Positions 1 to 14,732 of a stretch of 64,000 bases of DNA are shown one piece after another. This DNA is from Motacilla alba alba. Taxonomy: Eukaryota; Chordata; Aves; Passeriformes; Motacillidae. Location of the stretch: assembly GCF_015832195.1 (NCBI RefSeq), contig NC_052020.1, positions 186,001 through 250,000 of the forward strand, written 5' to 3'. The notes under the pieces are model-generated. The model was given only the letters and a program-made list of their open reading frames with translations. It did not search any database and was not told the DNA's origin. The position numbers were made by a program, and so were the translations under genes. The first letter of the stretch is position 1. Each line of letters opens with the position of its first letter.

Positions 1-1639
1 GGCTACACCAACATCAGTCCACAAAGGATCTGACAGCAGCATCAGGCCAAGAAGGACATCCTTGATTATCCAGCAGATACTAATCATTTGAAATCCAAAC
101 TAATAGTGGCAAGCCAGCTTGACACTGTCTGGGAAAATGTAGGGGTGGCATGGATAGCAGAGCTGCCCTCAGTACCAGGGAAGGTTTGAAACTCTGCCTT
201 GCATCCTTGTCAGGCACCATCTCATTTGTTACCTGGACTTGCTGAGATGATTCTGAAATGCACATCCTGGCTGGCTGGCAAAGCACATTCAGGAATTTGC
301 TGCCAGTGATCCCTTGCCAAATGTGAAAGTTGTTTTAATGGCATTTCTGCAGGATTTCCCTTCTGGTTCTTGTACAATTCCACTATTTCCTTGGTGACAG
401 GGATGGTAGCATAGAAAGGGTTTTGCATATTAAATTTACAGGTGACACTATGCTACAAGCAATTGGAAAAACAGGAACAGCTTGGAAAGCTATGTAGTAA
501 AATAACATTGAGGAAAAGAAAATCATAAAGAAAAATGTCAGATTATGCCCTTAGGACCAGCTAGATTGTTATTTTGAAGAAAAAAGCATTAAAAATTGCT
601 AGGGCTTGTGGTGGATTGTGATGCAAACAGTGTTTAAGATATTTTTTGTAAAAATTACAAACAGGGATTTTTAATTAAATGACTCATTTGTAGCAGATGT
701 AAAATAATCTTCCCCTCCATTTAGTGCTCTCACAGTTTCATCTGAGCTGCTGTTTCCTGATGTTAGCCTCAAGCAGCTAAGACAGGAGCAGGTTAAACAC
801 GAGGAGGGGTTTTTGTTGATGCTAGGAGCCGTGTGCTGCTGGAATGATTGCCAGGCTGTGCGGCTTCCACTGGAGATCTCCAGAACTTGTCAGATTTCCT
901 CTGCCAGGTGTGAGCTGTCGGCACCTGAAAAGAAGGGTGGGGGCAGCCCAGTTGAAAATTTAAACCTCCCTCATCCCTGTCTTCTGTGATTCTGGATGTC
1001 ATTCATACACAGGCATGAAAACCCTGCTGTGGAGTTAGCTCTCTTTTTATCCCTTGTGTGTGCTTAGCCCGCTGATTTGTGATTTTAGCAGGAGGCAAAG
1101 TGGGAATCCTGCCTGCATTGCCACAGGGCACTGCTATTTTGGCACTTCCAGTCAGTAACATTGCCTGGGAACATTTTTGAGGAATGAAATGCCTGCACAC
1201 CTTGGATTGCATATATATGTAAAATATAGATACATAAATATAAAAATTTACTAAAAATATATTTATTTATTTACTGACTCTGCATTGTACAAGCTAGGCG
1301 TATTTGGTTCATGGCTCAGTTCATCAAGGTACACAAAGCTCTTTTATGGTTTCTGTGAATTCTGTGAGCTTGCTAAGGAGATCCTCCATGTCTCCACCAT
1401 CAATCACATTTTTTCTGCGGTGTGATGTTTGCTTGGGGAAAGTTGAAAGTAAAACACAAAATCAGGTCTGAAATTGGGATTTTCTTAACACAGTGAAATA
1501 TATTCCAGACAACTAAGATTTACCACATTCTGAGGAGGGCACAATTCTGTACCTAATTCCTGTGGGAAGGGACAGGAAATTTTCTTATATTTTTGTTATC
1601 TCGAGTGTAAATTTTCAGGTATTCCAGCAGAGCAGCACT
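1..1639. other. non-coding stretch, no gene seen
   Basis: I see AT-rich single-copy sequence with no convincing gene. A 68-codon minus-strand frame (222-428) has ordinary-looking amino-acid composition and is followed by a GT that could be a splice donor. I recognise no family in it and cannot support it as an exon. The patch at 1210-1270 is a short A/T-rich low-complexity run. Confidence 0.6.
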
Positions 1640-1885
1640 GAAGCTGTGTCACGGGAGGTTTAGGTCGGATACCAGGAAAAGGTTCTTCCCCCAAAAGGGG
1701 GGCTGGGCAGTGGGACAGGGTCCACAGGGCAGTGGTCACAGCACCAAGCCTGACAGAGCTCAGGAGAGGTTTGGACACTGTCCTCAGGCACATGGTGTGA
1801 CTCTTGTGGTGTCCTGTGCAGGGCCAAGGGTTGGACTCTGATGATCCTTGGGGATCCCTTCCAACTCAGGCTATTCTGTGACTGA
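1640..1885 (+). mobile_element. CR1 LINE 3'-end fragment
   Basis: This is the 3' end of an avian CR1 non-LTR retrotransposon in plus orientation. The order of landmarks matches CR1: a gggaggttta-type segment, a 'cAggaaaaggttctt'-type segment, the 'gggcagtg' segment, then the 'ttggactctgatgatcc' and 'cccttccaactcagg' segments, and an ATTCTGTG-type octamer at the end. CR1 copies are normally cut short at the 5' end and finish in short octamer repeats instead of poly(A), which fits. Only untranslated and extreme C-terminal sequence remains, so the copy cannot move. A second ATTCTGTG-like octamer about 40 bases further on may be part of the tail or may be chance. Confidence 0.85.
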
Positions 1886-3518
1886 AGGTCTCTTCCAGCA
1901 TCGACAATTCTGTGAAACGCCATCAAATTAATTGCAGCTTTAAACTGCAATTTCATGCCTCGTGGATAATGCAGGGAAAAACATCATTTCAAAGAGCTAA
2001 TTAACCAGGGAGGACCTTCTGAGATGTTTTCACATCATATCTAATATCAACCAAGAAACTCAAGCAAGATCCTCGTAAAGAAAGAATAGAAGGAAGGCTG
2101 AGATGTGAAAATCTGTTTGGATGTAGCTGACATGTCAGAGCTGTCTCTAGAGCTCTGTCTTGTGCCTGGGAAGGGTAACTGCTGAGAAATTGTGTTGAAC
2201 ACGGTTTAACACAATTGTGTTTAACAAAGTTTAACAAAAACTCTTCCCTGTCTGTGTGCCAGGTTTTCAGGTGGAGTTGCACAAACTAGTTTGTCATGGT
2301 GTCCCTACTGCATTCTCCCAACCTCCTCCATAATCCAGGCCATGAATTACAGATTATTTTATGGACATTGTTTCAAAGAACTCCTTATCCCTAATAATTA
2401 CCTGCAGACATGCTGATGCATATTGAGTTCTAAAATCAAAAAAACCCAACCCATGGATATGACCTGAAGAAAGCAGACCTTTGGACTGCCTTCACTCAGG
2501 TTACATCAGGTAATACTTTGCTGCATTATGTCAATTGTTAGGAAATTTAGGATGACACCATTTCCTAGGGTTTAAATTATTAATTAGAAGCCTGGGTTGA
2601 GATGTAAAATTAAATACTTGTACCAGTACAATCAGCTTCACTTTTTGTGCACTGGAACTGTAATGAACTCCTTTGTAAGGCCAGACATTTCCTCTAGCAA
2701 AAGTGGAAATTCAGCTGGTATGCAGTGCTTTGGCAAGAGATTAAACAAACCGAAATTGCTTAAGTTATATTGGCAAAATAATTCTAAACCACAGGACTGT
2801 TTCCCTTTTCATTTTTGCTACAAAATTTAAAGGCCTTTCAGTGGGTTTTTGTTCTTCTTATCCCTGTATTTTAATAATATCTGATACATATTTAAAATGT
2901 CAAATTTCATCATCTTTATCACCATTGAGGTAGCCTTAATTTACAGTGTGAAAAACCAAAGGAAAGCCAACTAGGGAAAATTTATGAAGAAATTTCTTAT
3001 CGTTTGTTGAGGCTTATGGTTAATTTCTAATGGGAAAAACCCAATGGGAGCTGACAGTCATGGGATTTGAGTTTTTGTTTCTTTCTTTTATTTCATTTAT
3101 CCAGAAAAACTTCTAGATCAAGCAGTGTATTTCTGTATCAAGCAATGCATTTGAATACTTTCAAAGCAAGTATTTTAATTATCTAATTTTTAAAGTTTGG
3201 TTTTTTTTTTTAATGTACACAATGTGATGGTGCTGGTCATGGGTTTTAGAGGTGGCCTGTCCAAGCAAAACCTTGGCCAAGTGAATAAGCACACTTCCAT
3301 GGATGGAGACCTGCAGCGAGCAGCTGGATTAAGAGAAGCAGTTTTGAGAATAAGCAGATCTGAAGCCCCAGCAGTTCTTGCTGCTCTGTTGGAGTGCGAG
3401 CTCAACCCCTGAGGACATTCCCTGTCTCTGAGAGGATTGTGTGCTGCTCACGACTGCTGGAAGAGGAGCATCCTTTATGAGAGGTGGGGCTGGGCAGAGC
3501 TCTGAGGCACAGCCCGTG

Positions 3519-3578
3519 CTGCTGGCACCTCTGCTGCTCCCTTTGCATCTGCTGGCACCCCTGCTGCTCCCCTCCTGG
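3519..3578 (+). repeat. 30-bp tandem duplication (2 copies)
   Basis: Two copies of a 30-bp unit starting ctgctggcacc lie head to tail at 3519-3548 and 3549-3578, with a few mismatches. The period is a multiple of three, so any frame through it reads as a repeated leucine/proline-rich segment. That explains the protein-like look of the small frames here. Confidence 0.75.
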
Positions 3579-4412
3579 AGGGGTTTCCTCCCCCTGCTCG
3601 GAGCCCTGGCACTGATGGTGTGATTCAGATGCCCTGAGCACCTCTGTGCTCCTGATGGCTGGAGCAGTGGGACGTGGTTGGTGGTGGGAATATTCCAAGC
3701 AGTTCTCTAGGACACAAACAGGGCTCCTTTTCCCTGCCCAGTGTTTTGAGTGGAACACAACACTAGATGGGGGCAGACAGGTATTCTTGTCGTGCTGAGG
3801 AAGGGCAGCATGACAAAACCAAAGTCCATCACAGTTTACTCTCTTCCCAACATCTCCCCCCACAGTAAAGGAGCCTGGCCAAAGGTTTTTTTACAATTAC
3901 TAGCTTTTTTTTCAATGCTGAAAGCTACCTTGAGATTCCAGTCAAGTCTCATTCAGGTGCAATTTTAAACCACAATAGAAAGTCTGTTCTGTCTGTTAAA
4001 GAACCACAGAAGGTCTACATTGCAGAAATGGTGACTTTTTGAACAAGTGGTAGTTAATTTAGATGAATAGTTTTTACCAAACTGCCCTAGAGAAATTATC
4101 ACTAACAATTAAATATACTTCATGCTAGTGAATGTATTTTCAAATATCAAAATGTTACTTATTATCAGTTATGCTTAGTTTAGTGGTTCTTGATGAACTC
4201 ATCAGCTAAATTAAGCTTCATTGTCTGATTCTTGCAGTATCATTCAGAAATGTTATAATTATTTCTCTTTTAAATAGAGGGAAACCAAGATCAGCAATTC
4301 AGGTGGTTTGCTGATGGCCATGTTCAGACTGTACTCTATAAACAAAATTGAAGGTTAGGTTCCCATAGCTTCTCCTCTGGTAATAAAACCACTAGCCCTG
4401 ATTTGATACCTA

Positions 4413-4541
4413 TTAAAAAAAAACCAAAAAAACTAACCAAAACCAACAAAGAAAAACACCACTGCCAGGACACACCACAACAAACAGACAAAAAACCCAA
4501 GCATACTCCACAGGAAAACCCCAACCAAACCAACCAACCTT
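4413..4541 (+). repeat. A/C-rich low-complexity tract
   Basis: About 130 bases consist almost wholly of A and C on the plus strand, with motifs such as aacca and ccaacc and few G or T bases. It is a degenerate simple repeat with strong strand asymmetry. The lysine/proline/threonine-rich frame through it is a by-product. Confidence 0.8.
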
Positions 4542-7500
4542 CAATCTTGCTTTACAAAATCATCAATTTCTGTACTGGCTACTCTAACAATATCTGAAAA
4601 TTATTACAATTAAATATATTTTAGAAAAGTCTTTGAAACCCAATGGAAATTAAACCAATAAGTTTTTTGTTTTCAGATTTGTTTTCATTAGTTCATGGTT
4701 TTCCCCTTTGTTGACCCCACAGTGTTAGGCGTGTTTTACACCTGGTTTTTAGGCTGGAAATGTGACACCTTTTCTGCCAGGAATATTTCTGTGACGTCTG
4801 CATTTTAACCTTCCCCAAGTCATCATAGTGGTGAATCCAATTTATTTCCAGATTTTAAAAATCCCTGTGGCTGGATAAAAACTCCCACCACAGAGCTCAC
4901 CTCCCCCTCAGCGGAATGACCTGCAGAACTGGTAGCACTGAAGAGCTGAGAAACAGCCTCCTAAATCTGATTTCCCCTACCGCCCCTTTCAGATTTCCAG
5001 CTTGCTGTAAAAAGACAGCAGGACCGAACTTGTGCAGGCAGGCTGATGTCTTTGAGTGGGGCAGAGAAGCACGGGGGAAAAGAAAGGTGAATGGAATTTC
5101 TCTGGCTCTTGCGTAAGCGCACCCAGACCCGCTGGGATGGGCTTCCCATCCCTGGCAATCCCAGCCAGAGGAGCAGGGCTGGAGAGCTCCCCCTGCTCAG
5201 CCAGCAGCGCCAGGATTGCCTTCTGCTCCTGGCTCTCTCTTCCGCACCAGGAAATCCACTCCTTGCTGAGGTCACACTGAAAAGCAGAATTGGAACCTCA
5301 AATCGGGGCTGATTCTGTCCTTATTTGGTGATGAATGTTGTTGCTTTTTAGAGCAGGGGGAGGCAGCAGCCTTTGAAAGCCGAGTCACTTGACCCCAAAC
5401 TCAAATCGAAGTGAATGGGAATCAGACTCTTTCTGTCATCTATGAGAGTAACACAACTCCTCCAAGTGATGTCTTGGAGGACACAACTGCAAGTCGTTGG
5501 TGGTTTCATTGCTGCTGCTTGGTTGGGCTGTGTGAAGCTGCTGTGAGTGCAGGGAACCAGCACTCGGTGCATGTAATAAATTGTTATACACACAATTCAC
5601 ATTTTACAGGACAGATATCGGATACTGCATGGAAAATAATAACCCTTCCTCCTCCTGACCAGTGCTGCCAGTTGAGTGCTCCCCATGTTGCCTGAAGCTG
5701 TTCTTGCTCCAGCTGTTTACATGTAAATAATTCATATGCTTTGTTATTAGTGGAGGTGGAGCGGGGGGAAGGGACAGGCAAGGCAGACACAAAACTTGTT
5801 TTCTTCTCAGTGGGAAGGAATTTTACTGTTCTTGGAGCCCTGGGGTTTGATACTTCACAGTGTTGACATCTCCAGGTTTCGACACTGCCCTTCTTATCAG
5901 GATGTTGTGCTTCAACATTGATGAGGGCAAAATATCTGGAAAGGTCTATTACTTTGTAAGGAGCCATCTGGAAGAAAATTAAATATTTAAAGGCTTTTTA
6001 GGTGGATTGGTGAAGCACACCTGCCATGGTTCTAGTTGAGGTGCTTCTCACTCCATCATATCTTTGTCAGTGCTTGTTTCCAAAGAAGAGAAGGAAAACT
6101 TAAGTACCTCAGAAGAGCACATAGATTGCTGATATCCTTTTGTGTGGAGTTATTCCAGAAGTAATGCTTATATATTAATATGGTCTCCTTAAACCTTCTA
6201 AAAAGGCACTTAGCAGACCTCAGGTCTTGTACAGCTAAGCATGAAAAATGAGACTACCAGAGATCTGAAGGGCTTCCTCACACCTGATATCATGACTAGA
6301 GACATTCTAATTGTTACTAGTGACATTATCATCATTACTGCAGCCACGATGGATGCAGCATTCCTAATCAAAAGGAGCCGAATGTCAGCAGACACAAGTG
6401 GCAAAGTTTGCATTTCCTTAAGTGCTCTGGAATAATGCTTTATGTGTTAGGAGTCATGATGTGCACTTAGAAAGTCTGCAGACCTCAGCAACAGAGCTGT
6501 CTGGACCAAGGCAGGAATATTGAAATCTATAAGGGATGTCAATGTTCTGGAAAAAAAAAAAAGGCAAAGTGCACTTGTTCAGCCCCACTGCTGCTTCAGC
6601 TGTCTGATATTCTGAAGCAGCCTGAAAAACTGCAGGTTACTAATTGTCTGTATTTCTGTTCACTGTGTTTCCACAGTGTCTGACACTTGATCTTCAAAGG
6701 CTCTGGATGTCAGGTGCTCTGGGGTTGGGTGAAATCACTGCTTTCATCTCCTCTTGCTTCCTCCGTGTGCAGGGGTCCCTCTTGCATGGCAGTGTGGTTG
6801 AAATGCTTCAGCCAGAAGCTGTGGAAGATGTTTCCCAAGCTTCAAGAAGAGGGGGCTTTGCCCCCAAGGAACAAATGGTTTGCTGCCCTTTCCTTGCTAC
6901 CAGAAATGTTAGAGAGTTAAAATGATGTTTCCTTGGCATCCTTACCCCGAGCCAGTGACGGCCCCAATCGATGACTTAGAGCTGAATTGCTGTGGATAAA
7001 TGAGCTGCTGCAGGACTGGGGACAGAACCTGGCAGAGGTCCTAGTCTCTTTCCATTCTCTTTCTATTTTAGATGGAATTAAGCAGCTGTTGTTTTCCATC
7101 TGTCTGGAACTAGGCTTTTACACGTGCAATTTTGACTTTATGAAAAAACAATAAATTATTGTTGTCATGATTCTAGTTTCTGCTGCTAAAGCCAGGCTTG
7201 CAGTACCAAACCAAATCAAAACAACTTTTCTTTTAAGTAGCTGCTTGAAAATCCAGATTATGAAGTGGTATGTGGTAGTAAGTGTCTTAGAAACACCTGG
7301 AGATATGCAAGAGCTGGTTCAGGTGCCCTTAAATCTACAAGTTGAATTTGTTCCGTTGAAGGCCTTAAAGAGCTGTCAATCCTTTAAGTCTTACTGGATT
7401 GACTTGGAAGGCTGTGAAGATCACTCTTAAAAGGCAAATAAGCAAAAGTGTATTGTTGTTGAACTCTAGGGATGAATTGCTTCAACAGATCCAGGTAAAA

Positions 7501-9012
7501 ATGCAGGTTCCTTCTACCTGCATTATTTTTGAAGATTGGAGGTCTCAGCAGTTGGAGGCCAAAAGCAAAGCCTGTATTTTAATTCTGAATGGCTGAGGGC
7601 ATTTCTTTAAATGGCTTATGTATTACAGCCAAGCTGTATTTCTTAATAATTTGAGAAGAACTTTGGAGGATGCCAGTTGCAGGGGAACTGTAATTTACCC
7701 AGCCATCATAAATGTTTATGGGCAGGAATCCTTTCAATGCTTTCATTACTGCAGAGCAGTGAGGATGAGGGAATAAATGATGCTTGCCCAAAGTTTCCTT
7801 TTGCTTGAATGTTCACTGCAAGGAGTAAGCTGGAGGGGGATTATCAGGCACTCTATTGATCCCAAAGCCTGTAAGAGCAGGAGTGTGGCAGGGGGAGCAG
7901 GAGGGCTTTGCAGCTGCCCCACAGTGGGGTGCTGCTCTGGGCCTCTATTTAAGCTCCTTAGGTGGCCACTTACAAAATAATTTTTGTTCCTGGCCTTCTG
8001 CCCCCACCAGTGCCCAGGCCTTGTCCCCTCCTTTCTGGGCTTTTAAGGCAACAAAAGGCAAAGGAAGGCGTGGAAGCTCCTCGGTGCATCCCTAGTGACC
8101 TGGAGGAGCTTCCCCGCTGTTGCCTCTGTGCCTGGGCTCCCTCAGGAAACCCTGGCTGCCACCCTGGAGGAGTCCAGCAGCGAGAGGATGGAGAGCCAGG
8201 GATGTCAGCCTGGAAAAACAGATTGCTCTCGTCGCTGCTGATGGGCGTGTGCACACCTGAGTGTTGGACCCTACCTGCTGTAAGCCAGCCTTTGGCATCG
8301 TTGAATCCCTTTAATTATCCTTGAATATCAAAAAAACTCCTCAATAATAAAATAGAATCTTAAAGAAAATGAATAATGAAAATACTGCTACGCATCAAAG
8401 CTATTTTGTGGATTCGGGATGCAGTGGGATGATTTATTATTTGCCCTCCTAGTGCTGGTAGTGTTTTTCATAAGTTTTTAGTGAAGGCAGAAGAGTTTTG
8501 GTGTCTGTAAAATATCTCTAAAAAGCTGTAAAATATCTCAAAAGCTCAAGGCACTTTGTGTCCTTGGTCTAGGAGGTGGGAGCAGGAAAAGGAAAACACT
8601 CATCTCGTTGTCTTAACTGAATAAAGTACAAAAATAATGAATGAGCATGAGAAATGGGCGAGTTTTTTCAGTATTTTAGTTTTAATAAACCCATGCTAGT
8701 GGTATTAGAAAATATTATTATACAGCTAAGATTCTGGTTTGATTTTATTCACAAGAATGTTGTGTTCAGAGAAGACTTGGAACAAAATTTTCATCTCCTT
8801 GCTTGCTTCTGTGTCTTGGAAAAAAAAAAAAGCCATTAGTTTTAGGGAAGAATTAACAACTCCACTTTGTTCTTTCTCACATAAAAAATAAATGTAGTGA
8901 TTGTTCTGTGGAAAATATGTCTCTGGCCAGATGCTGTGTTTCCAGTTCAAGATCTTGTAGGCAGTCTTGCCAGCATAAGGACTGGAGACTTTTGATTGGT
9001 GTTTAAAGCATG

Positions 9013-9015
<3 letters not shown>

Positions 9016-9048
<33 letters not shown>

Positions 9049-9058
9049 TATATATATT
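9016..9058. repeat. (AT)n microsatellite
   Basis: Alternating A and T run for about 43 bases, broken once by a GC pair near 9046. On the minus strand it gives a run of isoleucine and tyrosine codons inside a non-genic frame. Confidence 0.95.
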
Positions 9059-12000
9059 TATATTTAATAATTGTCCTGCTTGCATGCAAAACTTGTGATT
9101 GATTTGTTGTCTTTGCTCCAAGTAGTTAATCTGTTTAAATATCTTTCCAGAAATGGAGCTCTTTCATATTTAATATATTATTCATTATACTTCTCCAAGA
9201 GCAAATGCTGCATTTTCATAACTCATGAAAAAGATAGAAAATAGGTGGTGATTATTCTGATCAAGTGTTTTGAGTTAATTCTAGTGAAGATAAAATCACA
9301 ACAACATAATTCTGGAGTGTTTTAAATTAAGATAGGAAAACCAGACCCTGGCCTTAAAGAGAAATAAACACGGACACTAATTATGGAGTGTCTATGAGAA
9401 TTGCATCTCTTTATATCAGGAAATCCTCTCTGTCCACACCAGCCCCATTCCTCACCTAATTAAATCAAGTTAAGTACCCAAATAGTTATGCTGTGAGTTT
9501 TATCTGATTAGAGATCTGAAGTGTGACCTCTGACACCACTTCAGTTATTTTCAAAATTATAGTAGAGAAGACACAATGTGACCTGAAAAACTTTGTAAAT
9601 TAGACAGTCCTTCTCTGTTTCAGTCAGATGAATTAAATTAATATGTAAATTAATATATGTTCCACATTCTAAGGGATGAGTCAATTTTTAAATAGTTCTC
9701 TTGTTCATTTAAATGTTGGCCATTACTGTAGTTTCAGTCGGGTCTTTTTAGCAGAGTTAGTGTCCCACTGTTGAGCTTGGGCTGTTGTTTGCTGCTGAGT
9801 GCAAAGGAGCATCAAGAAGGATCAGCAGGAACGGGAGCAGCTCTGGCAACCCAGGCAGCCCAGCAAACAAATGTGCCTGGATTCTTGTTTCTCCTTCCGA
9901 GCAAGGTGCAGAGCTCTTGGCTGGCTGGTGCTCTCTGCAGCAGGAGTGTCAGGCACAGGCAATCTCCAGGAGAGGGCTGTTGGCTCATCACCACCCAACA
10001 TTCCTGCACTGACAGAGGGATAAAGGCTCAACCCGTCCCCACTCCCTCGGGCTGCCCGCTGAGGGGTTTGTTTTGCAGATCCTCAGAAGTTATTGTAAGA
10101 AGATGCATCCGAGGGAGGGCTCACCAAAGGAAGCCCATCTTGGACATTTTCTGGTTCTCACAAGGCTCTCGGGCAGCTGCTGTCTCTGCAGGAGGCAAGT
10201 GGGGTCTGTCCCTTCTGGGGCAGCTGTGGCCATGGCTCTGGGCAAAGAGTGACTCTGGGCACCTCTCTGTGCCACTCTGCCAGCAACAGACAGAAGAGGA
10301 GGAATCTGACACTGGCAGAATCGGCTGGGATGTGCTGAGGAGAGCTGGGAACAACTGATGCTGTTTTTACTGCAGCTCTCCCCCCACAAGCAAGCCCAGC
10401 AGTGGTGATGGGACTGACTTCGCAGCGTAGCAATGTTGGACAGAGGCAGGTTTCAAGTAGAAACACTAGAAAACAACACAGAGCTGCCTTTCTCCATTAT
10501 AAAATCCTGCTCTAAGCTCATTCCCCTAGCTCTTCCTCAGTGGCAGGGCTGCAGGCCCTTGCCTGCTGCAGAACCATAGGTAGGACACTGCACAGCTGCT
10601 GTTTGCTGGGCTACCAAGAAAACACTCTAAAATGTGACAGACTGAAGAGAGCTGCATGAAATGTTATATGTTTATCATCATTCTGTCATTCAGAATGCCT
10701 GGGTTTGACACTGGTCTCTTCCACAGACTACACCAGGAAAGATGAATCCTGTAAGACCTATTGCTTTACCTTAGTGTTAGCTCGTAATTTTTGCCGGATT
10801 TTGAAGTATTTGTGGCAGAGATTTTCCTTCCTGTCTCTTCCAATTCCTGCTGCTACGTGAGGAGGGCTAGTGACAGTGATCTTTTGTTACCATGGGCAGA
10901 ATTTCTGTGCCATTCACTGCTGATCTGCGTGCAAAGATGTGCCACAACCTCCCTTCAGCACCAGATTGCCTAAATTACACAATGTGAAACCCACAGAGTT
11001 GAAGAGAATATACTATTCTGCTAGGGAAGGGTTGACTGGAGTCTGAAGTATGTTTTTAGACTAATCTTTGCTTGTGGGTGATCAATTAGGACAAAGCAGG
11101 GGCCTTCCTGAGGCAGCCAACAGGCGGCTCATACTGCTGTTTATTAAATCCTCACTGCTCCACAACAGACATGGCATTCATTCTCTTTGGTTAGTCGTGG
11201 TTCTCCTGACAGCGGAGGGCTTTCACTCCTCTCTGAGTGCCCATCCCTTCTCTACAGCTGCTAAAAATGGGGCACCAACTGCAGGAAATTATCTATAGAC
11301 TCAGCCACCACAGCTCCACCAATTTTGACAAATATTGCAATTAAAATGCCATTCAATGTGCTAATGAACTCTTAACCTACTAGTGAAGTTGCTGCAAACA
11401 TCATTCTTACATTGAGCTTCTCTTACATGCATTAAAAAAGGTTCTTTATTGTGTAAAAATGATGCATAAATTATACAGCCAATGTTGTGTCTATAATTCA
11501 AAATTTCCTGTTTCATGCTGAGCTTTGGTTGCATCTTTGTGTTCATGTGTGCCATTCAATGTTCTGTTGAGCAATATTAAAATGCCAGAACCATCCAACA
11601 ATACAAGTCATTCAGCAGAGGCAGCCAGAGCCCGTTCACATTTCCCTGAAGCCAAGCATTTCCCATTGCTCATTACCAGTTGTTTGTGGTGCTTTCAACT
11701 TCTGTATTGCTCCTGTTGCTATTTCTATTTCAGTGATATACAAGAGAACACCAAATTTAGCAAATGTAGACGAAAAATTTCAGACCAAAGTAGAAAAGAC
11801 TGTTTGCATTCTCTCATTTTCTGTTCTTGAGGTGTTGACACATGTTTCCTGGTGCTCTTGCTTATTGCCCTTTTCCACGTTCCTCCAGATTCACAGGCTT
11901 TGTTCACACAGAATCAGCAAGATTAAAATATCAAAATCAGTCACTATTTCTAGTTCTGTCACTATTTTTCAGGAGCTGATCAATAAACAAATGAAAGCTT

Positions 12001-13186
12001 ATCAACATTTTACAGACGCTGAAATCCAAAGAATATTTATACTTACGGAAAATATTAATTCTCACAGGGTTTCAGCAAAATGCTGGGGACAAGTCTGTGA
12101 AAACATCTCATGGCGATTGAAATGAATGAATTGATTTCCTACTTCATTTCACACAGCCATGAGCCCCATAACATCCCTGACGGTGCCATCTCCATTGCTG
12201 TTTCCATTTCCCCTCAGCAAGGGTTTGGCACAGGGGAGCAGCTGGGGCAGACTGTCTCTACGTGATGCGTGCCACCACCAAGGCCAGCAGTGCCACGTTC
12301 CTCCCTTGATGTGAAGTGCATCCTTTGTGATAACCAGGGCAGCAGAAGAACAATGTGCACACTGTGGCCTGACAAAGACCTCCTTCACCAGACTGGAATA
12401 CAGTGCATTTCTCGGCACTGAAAGGGTTAAAAGTAGCTTTTTTTTCTGCTGTAAAAATAAATCAGAAATTTCTTGCTCTTTTAAAAAATCCCCTCCAAAA
12501 AACTCTTTGCACTTTGCCGAGCTGGGGTTCTTTTTTGTTTGTTTGTTTTTGTATTTCAAATGGAATATTTTTGTCAGAATTGGCCAAATTAGCAGAATTA
12601 ATGTTTCAGAATTTGCAGTTGTGTTCTGCATATAACAGGACTTTTATTTCCTTTGCACGTTGCATTCTCATTTATTCATCCCTTTGGTTTTTTCCCTCAT
12701 TACAGGTACAGCCATTTGTCACCTGTTTATTTCCAGAATCCGCAGAAATTCCAGGCCAAAATGTTATCAATTGCTTTTTTTCCTAACACCAGTGTACAAG
12801 AAGTTATTCCAATATATCAATTTTTTCTTCCACCCAAGGTGAAAAGGAGATTTTTGCTGTCGGCTGGATGCTGCAGCATCAAAGATCTGAGCAGCACTGA
12901 ATGAATTCATCCTGGGAGGTTTTAGGGGTCTTGTCCTGAAATCTGGGCCTGCTCTTGGAGAAGGTTTTCCTGGATTTCCTGGATTCTGACCAGCATTTCT
13001 TTTTTCCTTGTTGGGGGGCTGACACATGACAAGCGACACCTGAAGAGTGTCACTTTCTTTCTCTGAGACTTACCATGCATCCGATATTTTTATTTCAAGT
13101 TTGACACTCCCCCACTACAGAGTGCTCTAATTTAACATTGGTTTCACACACCTGCTGGTGCTGCAGAGGAGAACACTCACAAGAAA

Positions 13187-13210
13187 GGTGTTTGTTTGTT
13201 TGTTTGTTTT
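13187..13210 (+). repeat. short (GTTT)n repeat
   Basis: Four to five GTTT units in a row. A similar but shorter run sits near 12535-12550. Both are minor slippage repeats in non-coding DNA. Confidence 0.8.
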
Positions 13211-14716
13211 TAAAAAAAGGCTTGGAAATTATTTTGTGGGGAGATATCCAGTTCCAGTGTGTGAAGGGGTTAATTTGGTGCGAAGAATTAATTTGTGTTG
13301 TTGTATTTTTTAATAGCCATACAAAGAGCGAGTGATGAGGGAAAACACAACGATCCAGTGAGGAATCTGGGACACTGTCTGCTGCTCTTAAATTATCTCA
13401 GCAGCCACTCACCTCTGCTCTTGATTCTGTTTTTCCTGGTTTTCCATTTGACAATGCCTTGCTCATTCAAGGAACTCTTTTATGATTGCATTGCTTCAAC
13501 TTCTTGTATCCACTGCTTCTCTTTACCAGGTTTGTCTTGCCCATGCAAGCATCTTAAATAGATGAAAAATAAGACTATATGGTTTGAAATTATCTGATAC
13601 AAATGGATTTAAAATACTGCACATCAGTGTATTTGTGTCAGTGGCTTTTGAAGCATAGCAAACAACCATTGTTGTGACAATGATGTAAATTCAAATAAAT
13701 ACATCCTCCAGGTTCAGGAGAGAGAAGGCTTTAGTTTTGCCTAGGACTGATTTGAAAGATTTCTCCTGTATTTTGGAAACCCTCACGTAGAATTTGTTCT
13801 GATCTGGAAAATAGGTGCATGAAATCCAGATGTGTAAGATCTAAAATGCTTTGCAATTAATACTCAATGGTGTAATCAATCAAAGCAGTCTGCAAGCAAG
13901 ATAAAATCAGGCACACTATGGCAAAACATTGATCTCTGGGTGAGAGTTATTTCAAGCTCAGTTTTGTAGGGGTTTAAACTGGAGATGGGGGAGTGAAAAA
14001 GTTGTCAATGCTTAGGATCTCTTCTGGAGGCAACTTTTTCAAGCAGGTCTCTACTGCTCTGTTTGTGAATTCTCACTGCTGGAAGCTGATCTTCATTACA
14101 CTGCTGCTTTATTCTCCAGATTGTTCTGGGATCTGAATGTCAGCTCAGTGTCCTGTGCAGGACGTTTCTGCCTCTGTACCTGCCTCATTGTAGCTGCTGA
14201 AAGGATGGTTGTCTGCTTCAAATCCTTTCCCCTGCTCCTCTATTCAGAAGCATCTTGTCCTTCTGCCGTGTCAGATGGTAAGATTTCAGCTCCTGGCCAT
14301 TACCAAATGAAAGGTATTCAGACAGGTTGTGGACAGTTACCAAGCAGAGGAACAATGAAATATCTGTTCTCTGGGTGGGAGTGAAGGGATTCATCTCTCT
14401 CCTTTGTCAGCTGCAGAAACACACTAAGCTCCTGCAATTCAAATTTCGTGTTTTCTCCTTTGTCACTAATCTTTTAAGCACAGCAAGAAAGAAGCTTGCT
14501 GGAGAGTTCATCTGCATGACTGTGTCATTCAGACTGAGTAATAAATCTTTTGAGCCTGTTTACATATTTGTTTATGGGCATTAATAAAAGAGTACTACAA
14601 AGGAATAAAACCCACCTTTTGAATTCCAATATACAAATCCTTGAGAGGAAAAGTACTGAACCTACTGTGAGAAATTTGGTTACACTGAGATTTAAACATA
14701 TCTTATTCAAAATGTC

Positions 14717-14732
14717 TTTTTTTTTTTTTTTT
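14717..14732 (+). repeat. poly(T) run
   Basis: A run of 16 T bases, which would be a poly(A) tail on the minus strand. No retrocopy body is recognisable next to it, so I treat it as a simple homopolymer. Confidence 0.8.
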